Shown: one piece after another, positions 18,401-26,960 of the stretch
Numbering within the stretch: the stretch's first letter is position 1
Layout of the letters: each line of letters begins with the position of its first letter
Assembly (NCBI RefSeq): GCF_014641945.1
Contig: NZ_BMIJ01000001.1
Location: 482,585-546,584, forward strand
Direction: 5' to 3'
DNA from: Marinobacterium zhoushanense
GTDB lineage: Bacteria > Pseudomonadota > Gammaproteobacteria > Pseudomonadales > Balneatricaceae
DNA: 64,000 bases
Notes under the pieces: model-generated
The model's input: the letters and a program-made list of their open reading frames with translations, nothing else
The model's database searches: none
Told to the model about the DNA's origin: nothing
Program-made: the position numbers and the translations under genes

Positions 18401-19858
18401 TAGGTAGTCGAAAAATAGTCTGTTTAGAATGTCCAGCGAGTCTGTAAAAGTGAAAACTTTACCCGGCCAAACGCCCTGCTTTTTTCCAGCCTGTATAGAG
18501 TCAAGTATTCGGGCGCCAAGCATCATAGCCTGGATAGTAGTTGAAAGAAGAGCAGTTTTAGACGCCGGATCACCTCTAAGACACAAAAGGTATTCAGACC
18601 CTACCCGTTTAATTTCACTCTCTAGCGGCGTTACTAACACAACCGATCTATCAATTGATCCAATCAAACTAGCGAAGAAACTTTCAGGCGATTCTAGCGT
18701 AGCTGAGAGACCAACAAACTTGGGTCTGACGGACGTTGCCAGCAACTTTCTCCATCGACTAATTAGTAGAGCCGTTTGGGCGCCTGTTACACCCGAATAA
18801 GTGTGTATCTCGTCCATCAGCACAAATTGAAGACGGCTTTGACGCTGGACTCCGAACAAATGACGTGCTCTGGTATCCGTAAGCCTTTGAGAAAGCATTT
18901 CCGCTGAAGTAAGGAGGATATCCGGCGGTGACTCGCGCATCTGTTGTCTGCTAACGATAACCGTTGCTCCGGTATCGAAACCACATTTCCGACAACAAAG
19001 ACGCCGAGGATCATTTTTAATTTTTAGTTCAAGATAATGATCGCAATTATCGTTAGGGCACTTATAGATTTTCGAGACCTTGTCAGAATTAGCCGCATCG
19101 GACGGATCGAATGGTGTATCTCCAAAATACGCTCCTACAGTAATACCTCGAATCCGTCTTCCGTTCAGGTATTTGTTAAAGGGCACTAGCGCACTTATAA
19201 GTTCCCTTAACTGGTCTTTTAACAACTCATTGCGAGGATATATAGAGAGAACTCTAGTGCTTTTGGTTGCATCCGCGCTGATATCATCTGCGAGAGTCGA
19301 AAAGATTGGTAAGTAAAATGACAAACTCTTGCCACTACCAGTACCAGCAGTAACAACAACCCCTTCATTTTTGTTCGATCCAGCAATCTCACTGAAAGCT
19401 CGGTACTGAAACCCCGCAAGTTCGGTGAAACGACCACTCACATTCAAAAACTGTTGCGCATAACTGAGTACCGAATCAGAGATACCTTCATTCGAAAGGA
19501 GTTCGAAAAAAGATTCTGCTTTGATATCACGCTTCGGAACGGTCCTAGGACTTCTGACAAAGCGAAAGTCAGATACAAGGGACGGCGAACTCTGTAAATT
19601 TCGTCTCGGTAGCAACTGCCGCAACTCAGTAAAAAGGACTACAGATTCCCCCATACGGGTTCTGAAACGATCGGGCGTACCCCTATGATCGAGTTCAACT
19701 ACATTACCGTCGTAAATCAGTTGATCGAAAGCGTAGTCTGGGTCATCACAGCCACTTGATAATTCACCGACGTATTCCTCACGACTATAGCTGTAATTAA
19801 CGTTTCCCCAAGCCAATGCTTTGGAATCAAGAGTCTCTAATATATCGAGTGGCTCCAA
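15467..19858 (-). CDS. dpdJ: DpdJ, DEAD/DEAH helicase of the Dpd system
   Basis: A 1463-residue superfamily 2 helicase. Walker A is AGTGSGKSLS (~171-180), motif II is LMDEIHTYSG, motif III VGLSATLE, and motif VI YLQRKGRAGRS. A four-cysteine zinc-binding insert lies between motifs I and II (CPNDNCDHYLELK and CCRKCG). The C-terminal third has the DUF1998-like SDPGGCGYLERL. Such helicases appear in several defence systems and translocate along DNA. TTG is the start codon, with GGAG eight bases upstream, 17 bp after dpdI. It appears intact. Confidence 0.88.
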   Translation of the reverse strand: MEPLDILETLDSKALAWGNVNYSYSREEYVGELSSGCDDPDYAFDQLIYDGNVVELDHRGTPDRFRTRMGESVVLFTELRQLLPRRNLQSSPSLVSDFRFVRSPRTVPKRDIKAESFFELLSNEGISDSVLSYAQQFLNVSGRFTELAGFQYRAFSEIAGSNKNEGVVVTAGTGSGKSLSFYLPIFSTLADDISADATKSTRVLSIYPRNELLKDQLRELISALVPFNKYLNGRRIRGITVGAYFGDTPFDPSDAANSDKVSKIYKCPNDNCDHYLELKIKNDPRRLCCRKCGFDTGATVIVSRQQMRESPPDILLTSAEMLSQRLTDTRARHLFGVQRQSRLQFVLMDEIHTYSGVTGAQTALLISRWRKLLATSVRPKFVGLSATLESPESFFASLIGSIDRSVVLVTPLESEIKRVGSEYLLCLRGDPASKTALLSTTIQAMMLGARILDSIQAGKKQGVWPGKVFTFTDSLDILNRLFFDYLDSEGYRWNSWKRNQEINRHKDNSLAVLRDPSRIDDSNVLKNMSEMGQNWEVLKRFGHRLDRSDIVGDQTSSQASGVNPRANVVVATASLEVGFNDTSVGMVFQHKAPRDTSSYLQRKGRAGRSISARPWMVVVLSEFGRDRELFLRYESLARPIVESKSLPVRNAHVQKMAGAGAFLDWLSLMTGAIWVYGALKDPTNERHSQDLAKIRLYLNRVMREEDLRNNFADYLRRSLRISKEEEVNNILWSIPRGVFSEFLPSIERELDTDFVAEGGVSNTALYRSSPAPEYITGQLFGALNVPDIAIIPPSESGAISKNETMDFFQALKEFAPGRISKRYAKWGKDSWVILPTDFELDPSFAQSEREFVISRVKGDFSDQLVLDNRIQLGSESLPIARPLNLRPSTTKKFNHLSITDRSHSMYQWEVYLENRQKQVEEEILILGDNEKVGVRYTSSLHRHGEQRQITRFSRSAEATFTTTKRESLAVKFSFVGTDGNPLALGCTNYYDMMEFYFDLPNTFAFSTLGDDHKRSLRLSLFVDLLKEEISQSKLFINNFDTDWIRDCFLGFVLSSSLEYSSFEAFRRSLVGKKVPDDLLDTPERMFARDESVDEEDEASEKLYKHLKDLLANQTVFDILVRAFNAAFEDTNAETERVFQALVERTLAGLINSLALRVLPDLAENLILSEVLPRKEGEPLCVLMSESDPGGCGYLERLRYLLVRETGKATDILVSCAKPTDNEFVLSSIEALLSNEINSSSGGLLERFRAANTVTEEQEISRGIKRKLLDLGRYPSQTLMNVLYTKLLRAGSSSETDKRTLELIGQWRAINKKQGVEWPLSVFAYAVATRQGSSNDDIQAIKSEVQDLLYPHGGEVRCNALNFYNRFVGVVSTDRVIAEALLHSVSRVEVIDGFDLEAALAALKNKGAVEIIFSPAEQQKLEILVSELLVCTVEHKGLLFAPKLSGVRYSERGIAIKFELPEVL

Positions 19859-19875
19859 TTACAATCTCCGTTACA

Positions 19876-20601
19876 TCAGTATTTTGTGGGCGAGACAACA
19901 AAATCACTCGCTAACCCGTGCTCAAGTAAATATTTTAGTACTTCTGGTGATAGGTCCTTAAGAGTCGTTCCAGAATACTTATCTCTCGCCCTATCCAAAA
20001 ATACAGATACCTCATCCGGAATCTCTACCTGATTATCGCGAACTATTTCAGAATACCTCTGAATTATACGTTTAAACTCAGCACCACCTAATTCAATTAT
20101 CGAACTATCATCGACTACAGTGCGATTTAGCACTCTGTGAAGATCGCTAAATTCTTGCTTTAGTTTTTCAGAGAGAAAACGACATATAAAATCGAACTCT
20201 GGTTTCGATTTCATTTTTTTTCTTGCTGCTAATTTCGCTGTTGAAAGCGAATTTCGAAAAATCGAACCTGCGCTTTCCTCCAGACTTTCCAGTGACTTCC
20301 TTGCATTCTGCTGTCTAGTCTTAGCCGATTCAAAGTCGGCAGCGTCTAAAGCATTTCTTCCTTTTTCAATTTCGTTAATTGAGCGTTTTAAACGTTTTAA
20401 ATCGGTCTCATCGAAAATCGCCTGATCCTCGCCAAACTCAATTGGAAACTGAATATACCTATTGATAGCCTTAGCATGTCGAGTGCTTGTGTTTACTAAC
20501 TGTCTGTATGTAGCCAGTGAAACCACAGACGCATTTGAATTATTCCTAGCGTTGTCATCAAGTCGTATATTCAACTGTCTTGTCTTTGCTATTAGATTCA
20601 T
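19876..20601 (-). CDS. dpdI: DpdI, small helical protein of the Dpd system
   Basis: A 241-residue protein with no recognised domain. It is rich in charged helices and has a predicted coiled coil (residues ~65-125, KRLKRSINEIEKGRNALDAA and following). It overlaps dpdH by four bases and is followed by dpdJ. The gene name is given from its place between the ATPase DpdH and the helicase DpdJ. A structural or bridging role is likely; it is reported as needed for the restriction-like phenotype. Confidence 0.75.
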   Translation of the reverse strand: MNLIAKTRQLNIRLDDNARNNSNASVVSLATYRQLVNTSTRHAKAINRYIQFPIEFGEDQAIFDETDLKRLKRSINEIEKGRNALDAADFESAKTRQQNARKSLESLEESAGSIFRNSLSTAKLAARKKMKSKPEFDFICRFLSEKLKQEFSDLHRVLNRTVVDDSSIIELGGAEFKRIIQRYSEIVRDNQVEIPDEVSVFLDRARDKYSGTTLKDLSPEVLKYLLEHGLASDFVVSPTKY

Positions 20602-23600
20602 ACCTGACTTCCCTCCAATAAGCTAGAAATAGATCTGAGAGTGTCAGATAAGGCCTCAGCCTCTTCCGTTGCTTGGATCATATCCTTCTCCAGCGTGGAT
20701 CCGGTACCTTGAGTGTTGGCCTCAAGCACTTCTACTAACTTCATCCATTCATTAACAAACGTCAGGAACGCCAGCAAGGTTTCTCTTTCGAGAGGCATTG
20801 CATACTCAAAGTAACTCAGACTCTTTTCGTGCTGCGCTCTACTAGCGTGTATGAGAAGCGATAGTTGTTGCTGGATAGTATTACTGTTGAGATAAGTTGA
20901 TGATGAACTTTTGAGTAACGCTATATCTACTAGATCAGAAATGTCATGCGATCGTCCAACTCTTCCCGCGTGCTCCAGAAGTCCCTTCAAACTGGCAATA
21001 GCCTGTTTGAAATAGTCCTCATCAGACGAGTCACTGAAATTGTTAATAATCGGTGCGAATGGATACAATTCCCTGCCTGAATCGATAAATGTTTGGACAA
21101 CGACATCATCCTGACTCAATTCTTTTTCAGCATCGCGGATAGCCTTTTTGAGCATTGTGACTGGCACTGTGCCGGTCGTATTCAAAAATACAGTTTTGAC
21201 TTCGTTGACAGATTTCATTGTGACGCCATCAGCGCGAGCGATGGCAGGATGGAGGTTTTTAAGTGTCCGAACTCTATCAGGGCTCGAAGGCTTTTCACGT
21301 ATAGCATCAATAAGGCTGTCAAGTTTCTCTTCGCTGCTGCGAGTCGATTGCTTAATTTTTCCCAATAGGATGAAGCGTTTTGCGACTCTTTTAGCAGTAT
21401 CCAAGGTATGCTTTGTCTGCTCTTGGGTCAGTTTTTCAAAAGCACTTGGGAACCAATTTTCGAGGAAGCTTTCGATAACTCCCAAGTCTTGAGTGAGTTG
21501 CGGATATGACTCTCGGCTGCTGTTTTGCCAAACTAAATATCTTACGATTGCTTTTGTGACACTAGAAACGAAATCAAGATTTCCGCTAAGTTGCCTTTCG
21601 TCAAAGAAAGTCAATAATGCACCGGATTTAGGATTACCGATCGCTCGCGGTATTACTACCTCATGAGTCTCAACTTTAAATGCCTCAGAACTGAAGTGAA
21701 GCCCTGGTATCGCTCTCATCGTGAATGCTTCAGATAGAAACTGCCTTAGAAAGCGCGCTACACGACTGTCCAACTGAACTTTTTTCTCGAGCCATTCATC
21801 TATCAACTCGAACTCTTTACGCCCTAATTCGCTCGTAACTGCAGGCTTGGGCCGGTCTGGTTGCGGTTCCGGTTCGGACTCCGGTTGTGTTGGATTCCAA
21901 GGTTTTGGAGCAACTGGGATAATATCCAACAATTCTTTGAAACCTAGTTCAGTACAGACTTCATCCGATAAGAGGTTTCGAGCCGCTCCCAGAGTCGAGG
22001 GATTACCGCCCCAAATCCTGGCAAAAAGCGCTGTTTTTACCGGTTCGGTGTAGCCATTCATCTGCGACTCATGAATCAAGTCTGGACTCACAATCACGCC
22101 CGCATATGAATCTCGGCTTGGGAATCCACCTCCCTCCCAGGGGCGGTGCCTCAAAGTTGGTCTGAGTATCTTTTGAAGTACTTTCCTTGGTGAAAAAGTA
22201 AGCAAATTTTTGCTGTTTAAATAGACCTTCGCTAACTCTCGAATCGAGACACGAGTATGGGGGTAAAGGCAATAACCAGCATCCGAGCTATCCCAATCAA
22301 TATCGTCGCTGTCAACAGAAAAAACTGGCACCTCCGTTTCGCCCATTTCGAGTGACTCATCAAGCGTTCCCCTGCCTACTCGAGCAGCATTTAGATAACG
22401 GCCCACCATTTCAATCGTACGGTTAATTAGTTCGTCTTCCGCAACTGATTGCTCATCCACATCCACTACCCACTCACCACCCGAGCGTGAAAGAATCGTG
22501 TCTTTAGTTGTTTGATAACCCAATGCGCCAGACGTAGATGCAATAACTGAGTGAACGGGTGCAAGCGCTTCATCAGGATCTTCAAGAAGGCAATCAATTA
22601 GAGTCTCGGATATTGCCTTGATAGCAGCTAAATCCTCAACCAATACAAACATATCTTTCCCTGACTGTTTCAGAAAACGACGGATGTCACGGAAAAGATC
22701 CTGAAAACTACCACCGCTATACCTAAACGCGTCTTCAAAGTAAGTTTTGACCGCTACTCCAAGTGACTTTGATAGTAAGTCCACAACTTCCGAGGCGACT
22801 TTGGAATCCTGGTGCAAATGACTATGCATAAGATAATCTCTTGCCGGTTCCGATAGCTTTGGAATGTCCAGGTTGCTAAAACCAAAGTGCCCTAAATTGA
22901 ACGAATCAGTAAACTCGTAGATCTCATCATCATCTATACCCGCACCACTGCTTCCGCCAACCAAACGACTAGCGTATTTAAAGACTGGTGTATCCTCCTT
23001 CAAGAAAGTGGACTGAAAATAAGGATCCATTATAAGGTGCCGCAATCCGTGCTTGGAGTCACCATGCAATCTGTAGAAATTGGCCTTATCCCTCTCATCT
23101 TTTGTTGGGGAAGTTGACCGCTCAGAGACGTGTTGTTTTAGATCAGCGAGTTCCTTCTGACACAACAGTCCGACCTGTTGTCCCATGTGAAAGACCAACT
23201 GCTCAGCGACCGTAATCGCTGTTTGATCCTGTTGGAGTAGCGCGACCTCCTTTCTAGTTGCCTCAAACTCTTTTGAATTAAGCCCCTCCAGGATAGATTC
23301 GAGGGCTGATCGGAGGCTCGCATTTTTCTTGATGCGAACGATGTGAAACCGCCCTGAATTAGGGGATTGCCGCAGTGCCGAATCAACCCAACGGACCAAA
23401 TGGGATTTACCAGAACCCGGACTACCCAATACTGGAATGGGTCCGTCAATATTCGCAATTAGTTCTGATAGAAACTCTTTATCTGTTCTGCGAACGGAGG
23501 TTCCTTCAGTACTTCGGTACAGTAACTCCATCGGTTCATGAACTGCCCAAAGAGTTCCCGCAGACAACCTCTCCGCCTGAACCGGAATACATTCCTCTAC

Positions 23601-23636
23601 GAACTGTGAGTTTGGCCAATATTCGCGCATACTCAT
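20598..23636 (-). CDS. dpdH: DpdH, P-loop ATPase of the Dpd system
   Basis: A 1012-residue protein with an AAA-like ATPase in its N-terminal part. Walker A is GSPGSGKSHL (residues 71-80) and a likely Walker B is KDMFVLVEDLAAIK near residue 335. A proline-rich linker with PEPQPDRPKP occurs near residue 600, and the C-terminal part is helical. It probably powers loading or movement of the restriction complex on DNA. Its start overlaps the dpdG stop by four bases, and its end overlaps dpdI by four. Confidence 0.83.
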   Translation of the reverse strand: MSMREYWPNSQFVEECIPVQAERLSAGTLWAVHEPMELLYRSTEGTSVRRTDKEFLSELIANIDGPIPVLGSPGSGKSHLVRWVDSALRQSPNSGRFHIVRIKKNASLRSALESILEGLNSKEFEATRKEVALLQQDQTAITVAEQLVFHMGQQVGLLCQKELADLKQHVSERSTSPTKDERDKANFYRLHGDSKHGLRHLIMDPYFQSTFLKEDTPVFKYASRLVGGSSGAGIDDDEIYEFTDSFNLGHFGFSNLDIPKLSEPARDYLMHSHLHQDSKVASEVVDLLSKSLGVAVKTYFEDAFRYSGGSFQDLFRDIRRFLKQSGKDMFVLVEDLAAIKAISETLIDCLLEDPDEALAPVHSVIASTSGALGYQTTKDTILSRSGGEWVVDVDEQSVAEDELINRTIEMVGRYLNAARVGRGTLDESLEMGETEVPVFSVDSDDIDWDSSDAGYCLYPHTRVSIRELAKVYLNSKNLLTFSPRKVLQKILRPTLRHRPWEGGGFPSRDSYAGVIVSPDLIHESQMNGYTEPVKTALFARIWGGNPSTLGAARNLLSDEVCTELGFKELLDIIPVAPKPWNPTQPESEPEPQPDRPKPAVTSELGRKEFELIDEWLEKKVQLDSRVARFLRQFLSEAFTMRAIPGLHFSSEAFKVETHEVVIPRAIGNPKSGALLTFFDERQLSGNLDFVSSVTKAIVRYLVWQNSSRESYPQLTQDLGVIESFLENWFPSAFEKLTQEQTKHTLDTAKRVAKRFILLGKIKQSTRSSEEKLDSLIDAIREKPSSPDRVRTLKNLHPAIARADGVTMKSVNEVKTVFLNTTGTVPVTMLKKAIRDAEKELSQDDVVVQTFIDSGRELYPFAPIINNFSDSSDEDYFKQAIASLKGLLEHAGRVGRSHDISDLVDIALLKSSSSTYLNSNTIQQQLSLLIHASRAQHEKSLSYFEYAMPLERETLLAFLTFVNEWMKLVEVLEANTQGTGSTLEKDMIQATEEAEALSDTLRSISSLLEGSQV

Positions 23637-24556
23637 ATGACAATCTCCAGCGATGAAGCACGCTCAGTCCCACCGTTGGTGGATATGAACTCCGTAGTAT
23701 TGGGATCATCGGGAGACAGACTAATTCGAAGCTTCTTCTTTGCTCTCAAACGATAAATTGCTGCACTGAGCACTTCGCTAACTGTGCCATGATTGTTGAG
23801 AGGACTGCTGCTGTTCAACCCTCGCGTGACTGAGTTGTATACACCATAATCTAGAAAAGGTAGTACCTTCCCAGTAGCGTCAAGAAAGTCCTCTACTCTG
23901 ACCATTGTGTGACCAAGTTTTTCGGCGATTTGGGGCAAAGCACTCTCTAGAATAGGAGCTACATCGATGAAGTACCTCCCCTCTAACCATGGCTTCAAAA
24001 TTTCTAGATGAAGACACCAAGAAATTGTTGGTCCTAGTTCGTCCTGCCGATTAGTCGTCAACTTATTCGGTATGTCTGCTCTGTATTCCTCTGGAATTAA
24101 GGGATCATTGCTCAAGTCGGGATATACACTATTTAATTGCGCCAGTATTGCATCCTTGTCGACAGCCTTTCCAAAAAGGATTGTAGACTGCTCAGTCAGA
24201 GACAGTGCCGTAATAGCCCTAAGAACTGCTGGTTCATCCCTACTAGTGAAATAGTTTTCCATAGAGGTATTCTTCAAGAACAACGACAAAATTCTCTCTG
24301 AGAAACTAATCCCTCTAATCTCTGGATTTCGAATTAGCACTCCATCATCAAAAACCCAGAATTCATGCTCGAGCCACCATTTAAAGAATTTCGGCATCCC
24401 GTCTCGGTACTTCTGAGTAGTCGAACTCGGAACAAAATATTCTGCCATTAGTTCATCAGTGCTTCTAAAGGAGGACTCTCCGATCAACTTGTCGAAATAG
24501 CGTAAAAGATCTGGTCTGCTCTCTAACGACGTCGTTGCGTTATTACAAAGTGCCAA
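23633..24556 (-). CDS. dpdG: DpdG, protein of the Dpd system
   Basis: A 307-residue protein with no catalytic motif that I recognise. The C-terminal segment (VLSAAIYRLRAKKKLRIS followed by SPDD) resembles a winged-helix fold. It starts at a TTG (MALCNNATTS) behind GAGGGGGC and overlaps the dpdF end by 14 bases, so it depends on translational coupling. It is assigned by synteny with the known dpd order. Genetic work on Salmonella links dpdG to restriction. Confidence 0.75.
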   Translation of the reverse strand: MALCNNATTSLESRPDLLRYFDKLIGESSFRSTDELMAEYFVPSSTTQKYRDGMPKFFKWWLEHEFWVFDDGVLIRNPEIRGISFSERILSLFLKNTSMENYFTSRDEPAVLRAITALSLTEQSTILFGKAVDKDAILAQLNSVYPDLSNDPLIPEEYRADIPNKLTTNRQDELGPTISWCLHLEILKPWLEGRYFIDVAPILESALPQIAEKLGHTMVRVEDFLDATGKVLPFLDYGVYNSVTRGLNSSSPLNNHGTVSEVLSAAIYRLRAKKKLRISLSPDDPNTTEFISTNGGTERASSLEIVI

Positions 24557-26960
24557 GATGTGCCCCCTCTAGATCATCAATTACAAAAACATTCTGTAAT
24601 CTCTCCAACACAGAAGTCCCTCCCGACCAATGCTTGAGATTGGAATCTGTCAATAGAAATCGACTATTGGAAACGATATCATCTCGGGGCAAACCACTTG
24701 AATGAGCATCTGTTTCATAGAAGATAGTAAATTCATCAGGGCCAAAATTTGGATCATCAAGATCTTTAAAAACAATAAAAATTGAACTGTTTTCAGGCAG
24801 ATTTACCAAAATTTCGTACTTTACCGTCTGACTACAGCGAACGAATTTCACTTGGCCTTTTTTACACAACTCACCGAGTAAACGAACTAAAGAACTCAAA
24901 TCATTAAATAGATTATTCTCGTCCAATTCGAATCCGAATGGCTCACTTCCGTATAGCGTCAGTAAATCCGCAGTGTGCAGGGTTGAGACTGGGAATTTAC
25001 CAACCTTATGTAACCTCTTCTCTGAGTGACCAGTACAACCCCGGCAGATTACTTCAGGATATGTCTCTGCAAATTTAAAATACTCACCAAATAATCTGCA
25101 CAATTCAACTTCCGGTTCTAATAATCTGTCGATATGATTTAATTCGGATCTATTGATTTCGGAGAACCGCGATTTCATCAACTTGAAATCAGAACCCCAG
25201 AAATCGGCACCGTAAAGAGCATAATCCAATATATCCATCCGAATATATTTCAATCCAACATACGGCGGATCATCTTCTTTTTTAACTGACTCATACTCAT
25301 CTCGAGATAACAGTTGGAGGCTAATCACCCCCATCCTCTGCAATAGAAGTACTGTCTTCCAGTTCCACGATTTGTTTGTTGCACCGTGATAAACAAGATG
25401 AGGTGGAATAGTTTCTGGAGCAATTATGTAACTATCATCTCGCTTGTCTAGAGCACTCTCCAGTAATCCATTAAAACGGTTGCGGGCTTTTTCGCCCGTA
25501 AGTATTTTCACGGTGGCTAGACTTTTGGCTACGTCAATATCCTTTACGTCATACAGCATTAGGCAGGATGATGCGTAACCATCACGACCTGATCGGCCGC
25601 AGTCCTGATAGTAGCGATCCAGAGTTTCAGGCACGCCATAGTGAATAATCGTCCGCACATCTGGTTTATCCATACCTACCCCAAATGCACTTGTTGCGAC
25701 CATCACATCGAGATAGTTCTCTTTCCATTGAAACAACAGTTGTTCTCTTTCGATGTAGGATACATCACCATTGAACAAGCCTACCCGAAGCCTACCCTCA
25801 GCCTTTAAGAGCTGGAATACTCTTTCACTATCATTTTTCGTTATGCAGTAAATTATCGAGGGAGACGGACGCACTGAAAGTTCGCGCAGCAGTCTTTCCT
25901 CTTTATTTCCGAAGCAACGCTCAATTTCATATCGAGGTTCAGCCCTCAGAAACCCTGAACTCACACATTCAATCGTTGAAATTCTCTCAAACAGTTCCTT
26001 CACTCGTTGATAAACTCGATTGGACCAAGTCGCGGAGAGTAACGCGATTTTTAGATGTCCGTTCGCTAGCTTTAGTAGCGAGTCAACGATGAGGGGCAAA
26101 GTCTCGAAATGCGGGCGAAAATCCGCTCCCCATTGAGCTACCAAGTGGGCTTCGTCTACGACAATACTGTGGAGGTACCTTGATTCAGCCGCTAGCTTTA
26201 AACTCTCAAGCAAACGTCCCGTTAAGGCTTCTGGTGAACAAAAAAGAATGGGAAGTCGACCCGACTCAATGAGCGTCAGGATCTCATTCTTATCCTCGTT
26301 TGATTGTGAGTCAGGTGACCAAGCGAGATGTTTTCGGCCGTATATCGTGTTTGGTTCGCAGAAGCCTTCAAAATATCGCTGAGCTTGCTCTAACTTCAAA
26401 GCGTTAGTAGGTACAACACACAAAAGAGTCCCCCGTCGCTCATTAAATTTTGCAAGAGCCTGCAAGACAAGAGTTTTTCCTCCTCCGGTTGGAAGATTGA
26501 CAACCAAAGTGCTGCCCTCTTGCATCAGTAAAGCTGCTTGACACGCTTCTCTCTGCCCAGGTGACTGATAATGTGTATAACTGTGATTGCCAAGTTTTTT
26601 AACTAAAAGCTCATCAATTTTTCCACCAGGCTCGACTTGCAAATCAGCCTGCCGTAGGCCTATCGACCAAACATCCTCGTCCCTAATCGATTTTTTTAGT
26701 TCCAAACAGCGAGAGTAAGGGTTGTAATCCATTAAACTTTGAAATGGTTCAGGCAAACTCTGAAATAAACTGGATTCAACCCGCCAAGATTGCCGAACTG
26801 TCACGTACCTTTCGTTGAGAAAGTCATAGGTAGCATTAAAAATATCTACTCTAGATGAACTCTCGTCATCGATTACGCGAAGCAAACGTCTAGCGTAAAA
26901 CCTTTCAGAATCACCAAGCGCTTGCTTGAGTTCTATTCTCTGCTCAATCGTAACCTCCAT
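24543..26960 (-). CDS. dpdF: DpdF, RecQ-like helicase of the Dpd system
   Basis: An 805-residue superfamily 2 helicase of RecQ type. Motif I is NLPTGGGKTLVLQ (~155-167), motif II IVVDEAHLVAQWGADFRP, which includes the RecQ aromatic-rich loop, motif III ALLSATWS, and motifs V/VI ATSAFGVGMDKPDVRTIIHY and YYQDCGRSGRDGYASS. A CRGCTG zinc-type segment occurs toward the C-terminus. It starts one base inside the dpdE stop (TGATG arrangement). It is a likely DNA-unwinding motor within the restriction module. Confidence 0.88.
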   Translation of the reverse strand: MEVTIEQRIELKQALGDSERFYARRLLRVIDDESSSRVDIFNATYDFLNERYVTVRQSWRVESSLFQSLPEPFQSLMDYNPYSRCLELKKSIRDEDVWSIGLRQADLQVEPGGKIDELLVKKLGNHSYTHYQSPGQREACQAALLMQEGSTLVVNLPTGGGKTLVLQALAKFNERRGTLLCVVPTNALKLEQAQRYFEGFCEPNTIYGRKHLAWSPDSQSNEDKNEILTLIESGRLPILFCSPEALTGRLLESLKLAAESRYLHSIVVDEAHLVAQWGADFRPHFETLPLIVDSLLKLANGHLKIALLSATWSNRVYQRVKELFERISTIECVSSGFLRAEPRYEIERCFGNKEERLLRELSVRPSPSIIYCITKNDSERVFQLLKAEGRLRVGLFNGDVSYIEREQLLFQWKENYLDVMVATSAFGVGMDKPDVRTIIHYGVPETLDRYYQDCGRSGRDGYASSCLMLYDVKDIDVAKSLATVKILTGEKARNRFNGLLESALDKRDDSYIIAPETIPPHLVYHGATNKSWNWKTVLLLQRMGVISLQLLSRDEYESVKKEDDPPYVGLKYIRMDILDYALYGADFWGSDFKLMKSRFSEINRSELNHIDRLLEPEVELCRLFGEYFKFAETYPEVICRGCTGHSEKRLHKVGKFPVSTLHTADLLTLYGSEPFGFELDENNLFNDLSSLVRLLGELCKKGQVKFVRCSQTVKYEILVNLPENSSIFIVFKDLDDPNFGPDEFTIFYETDAHSSGLPRDDIVSNSRFLLTDSNLKHWSGGTSVLERLQNVFVIDDLEGAHLGTL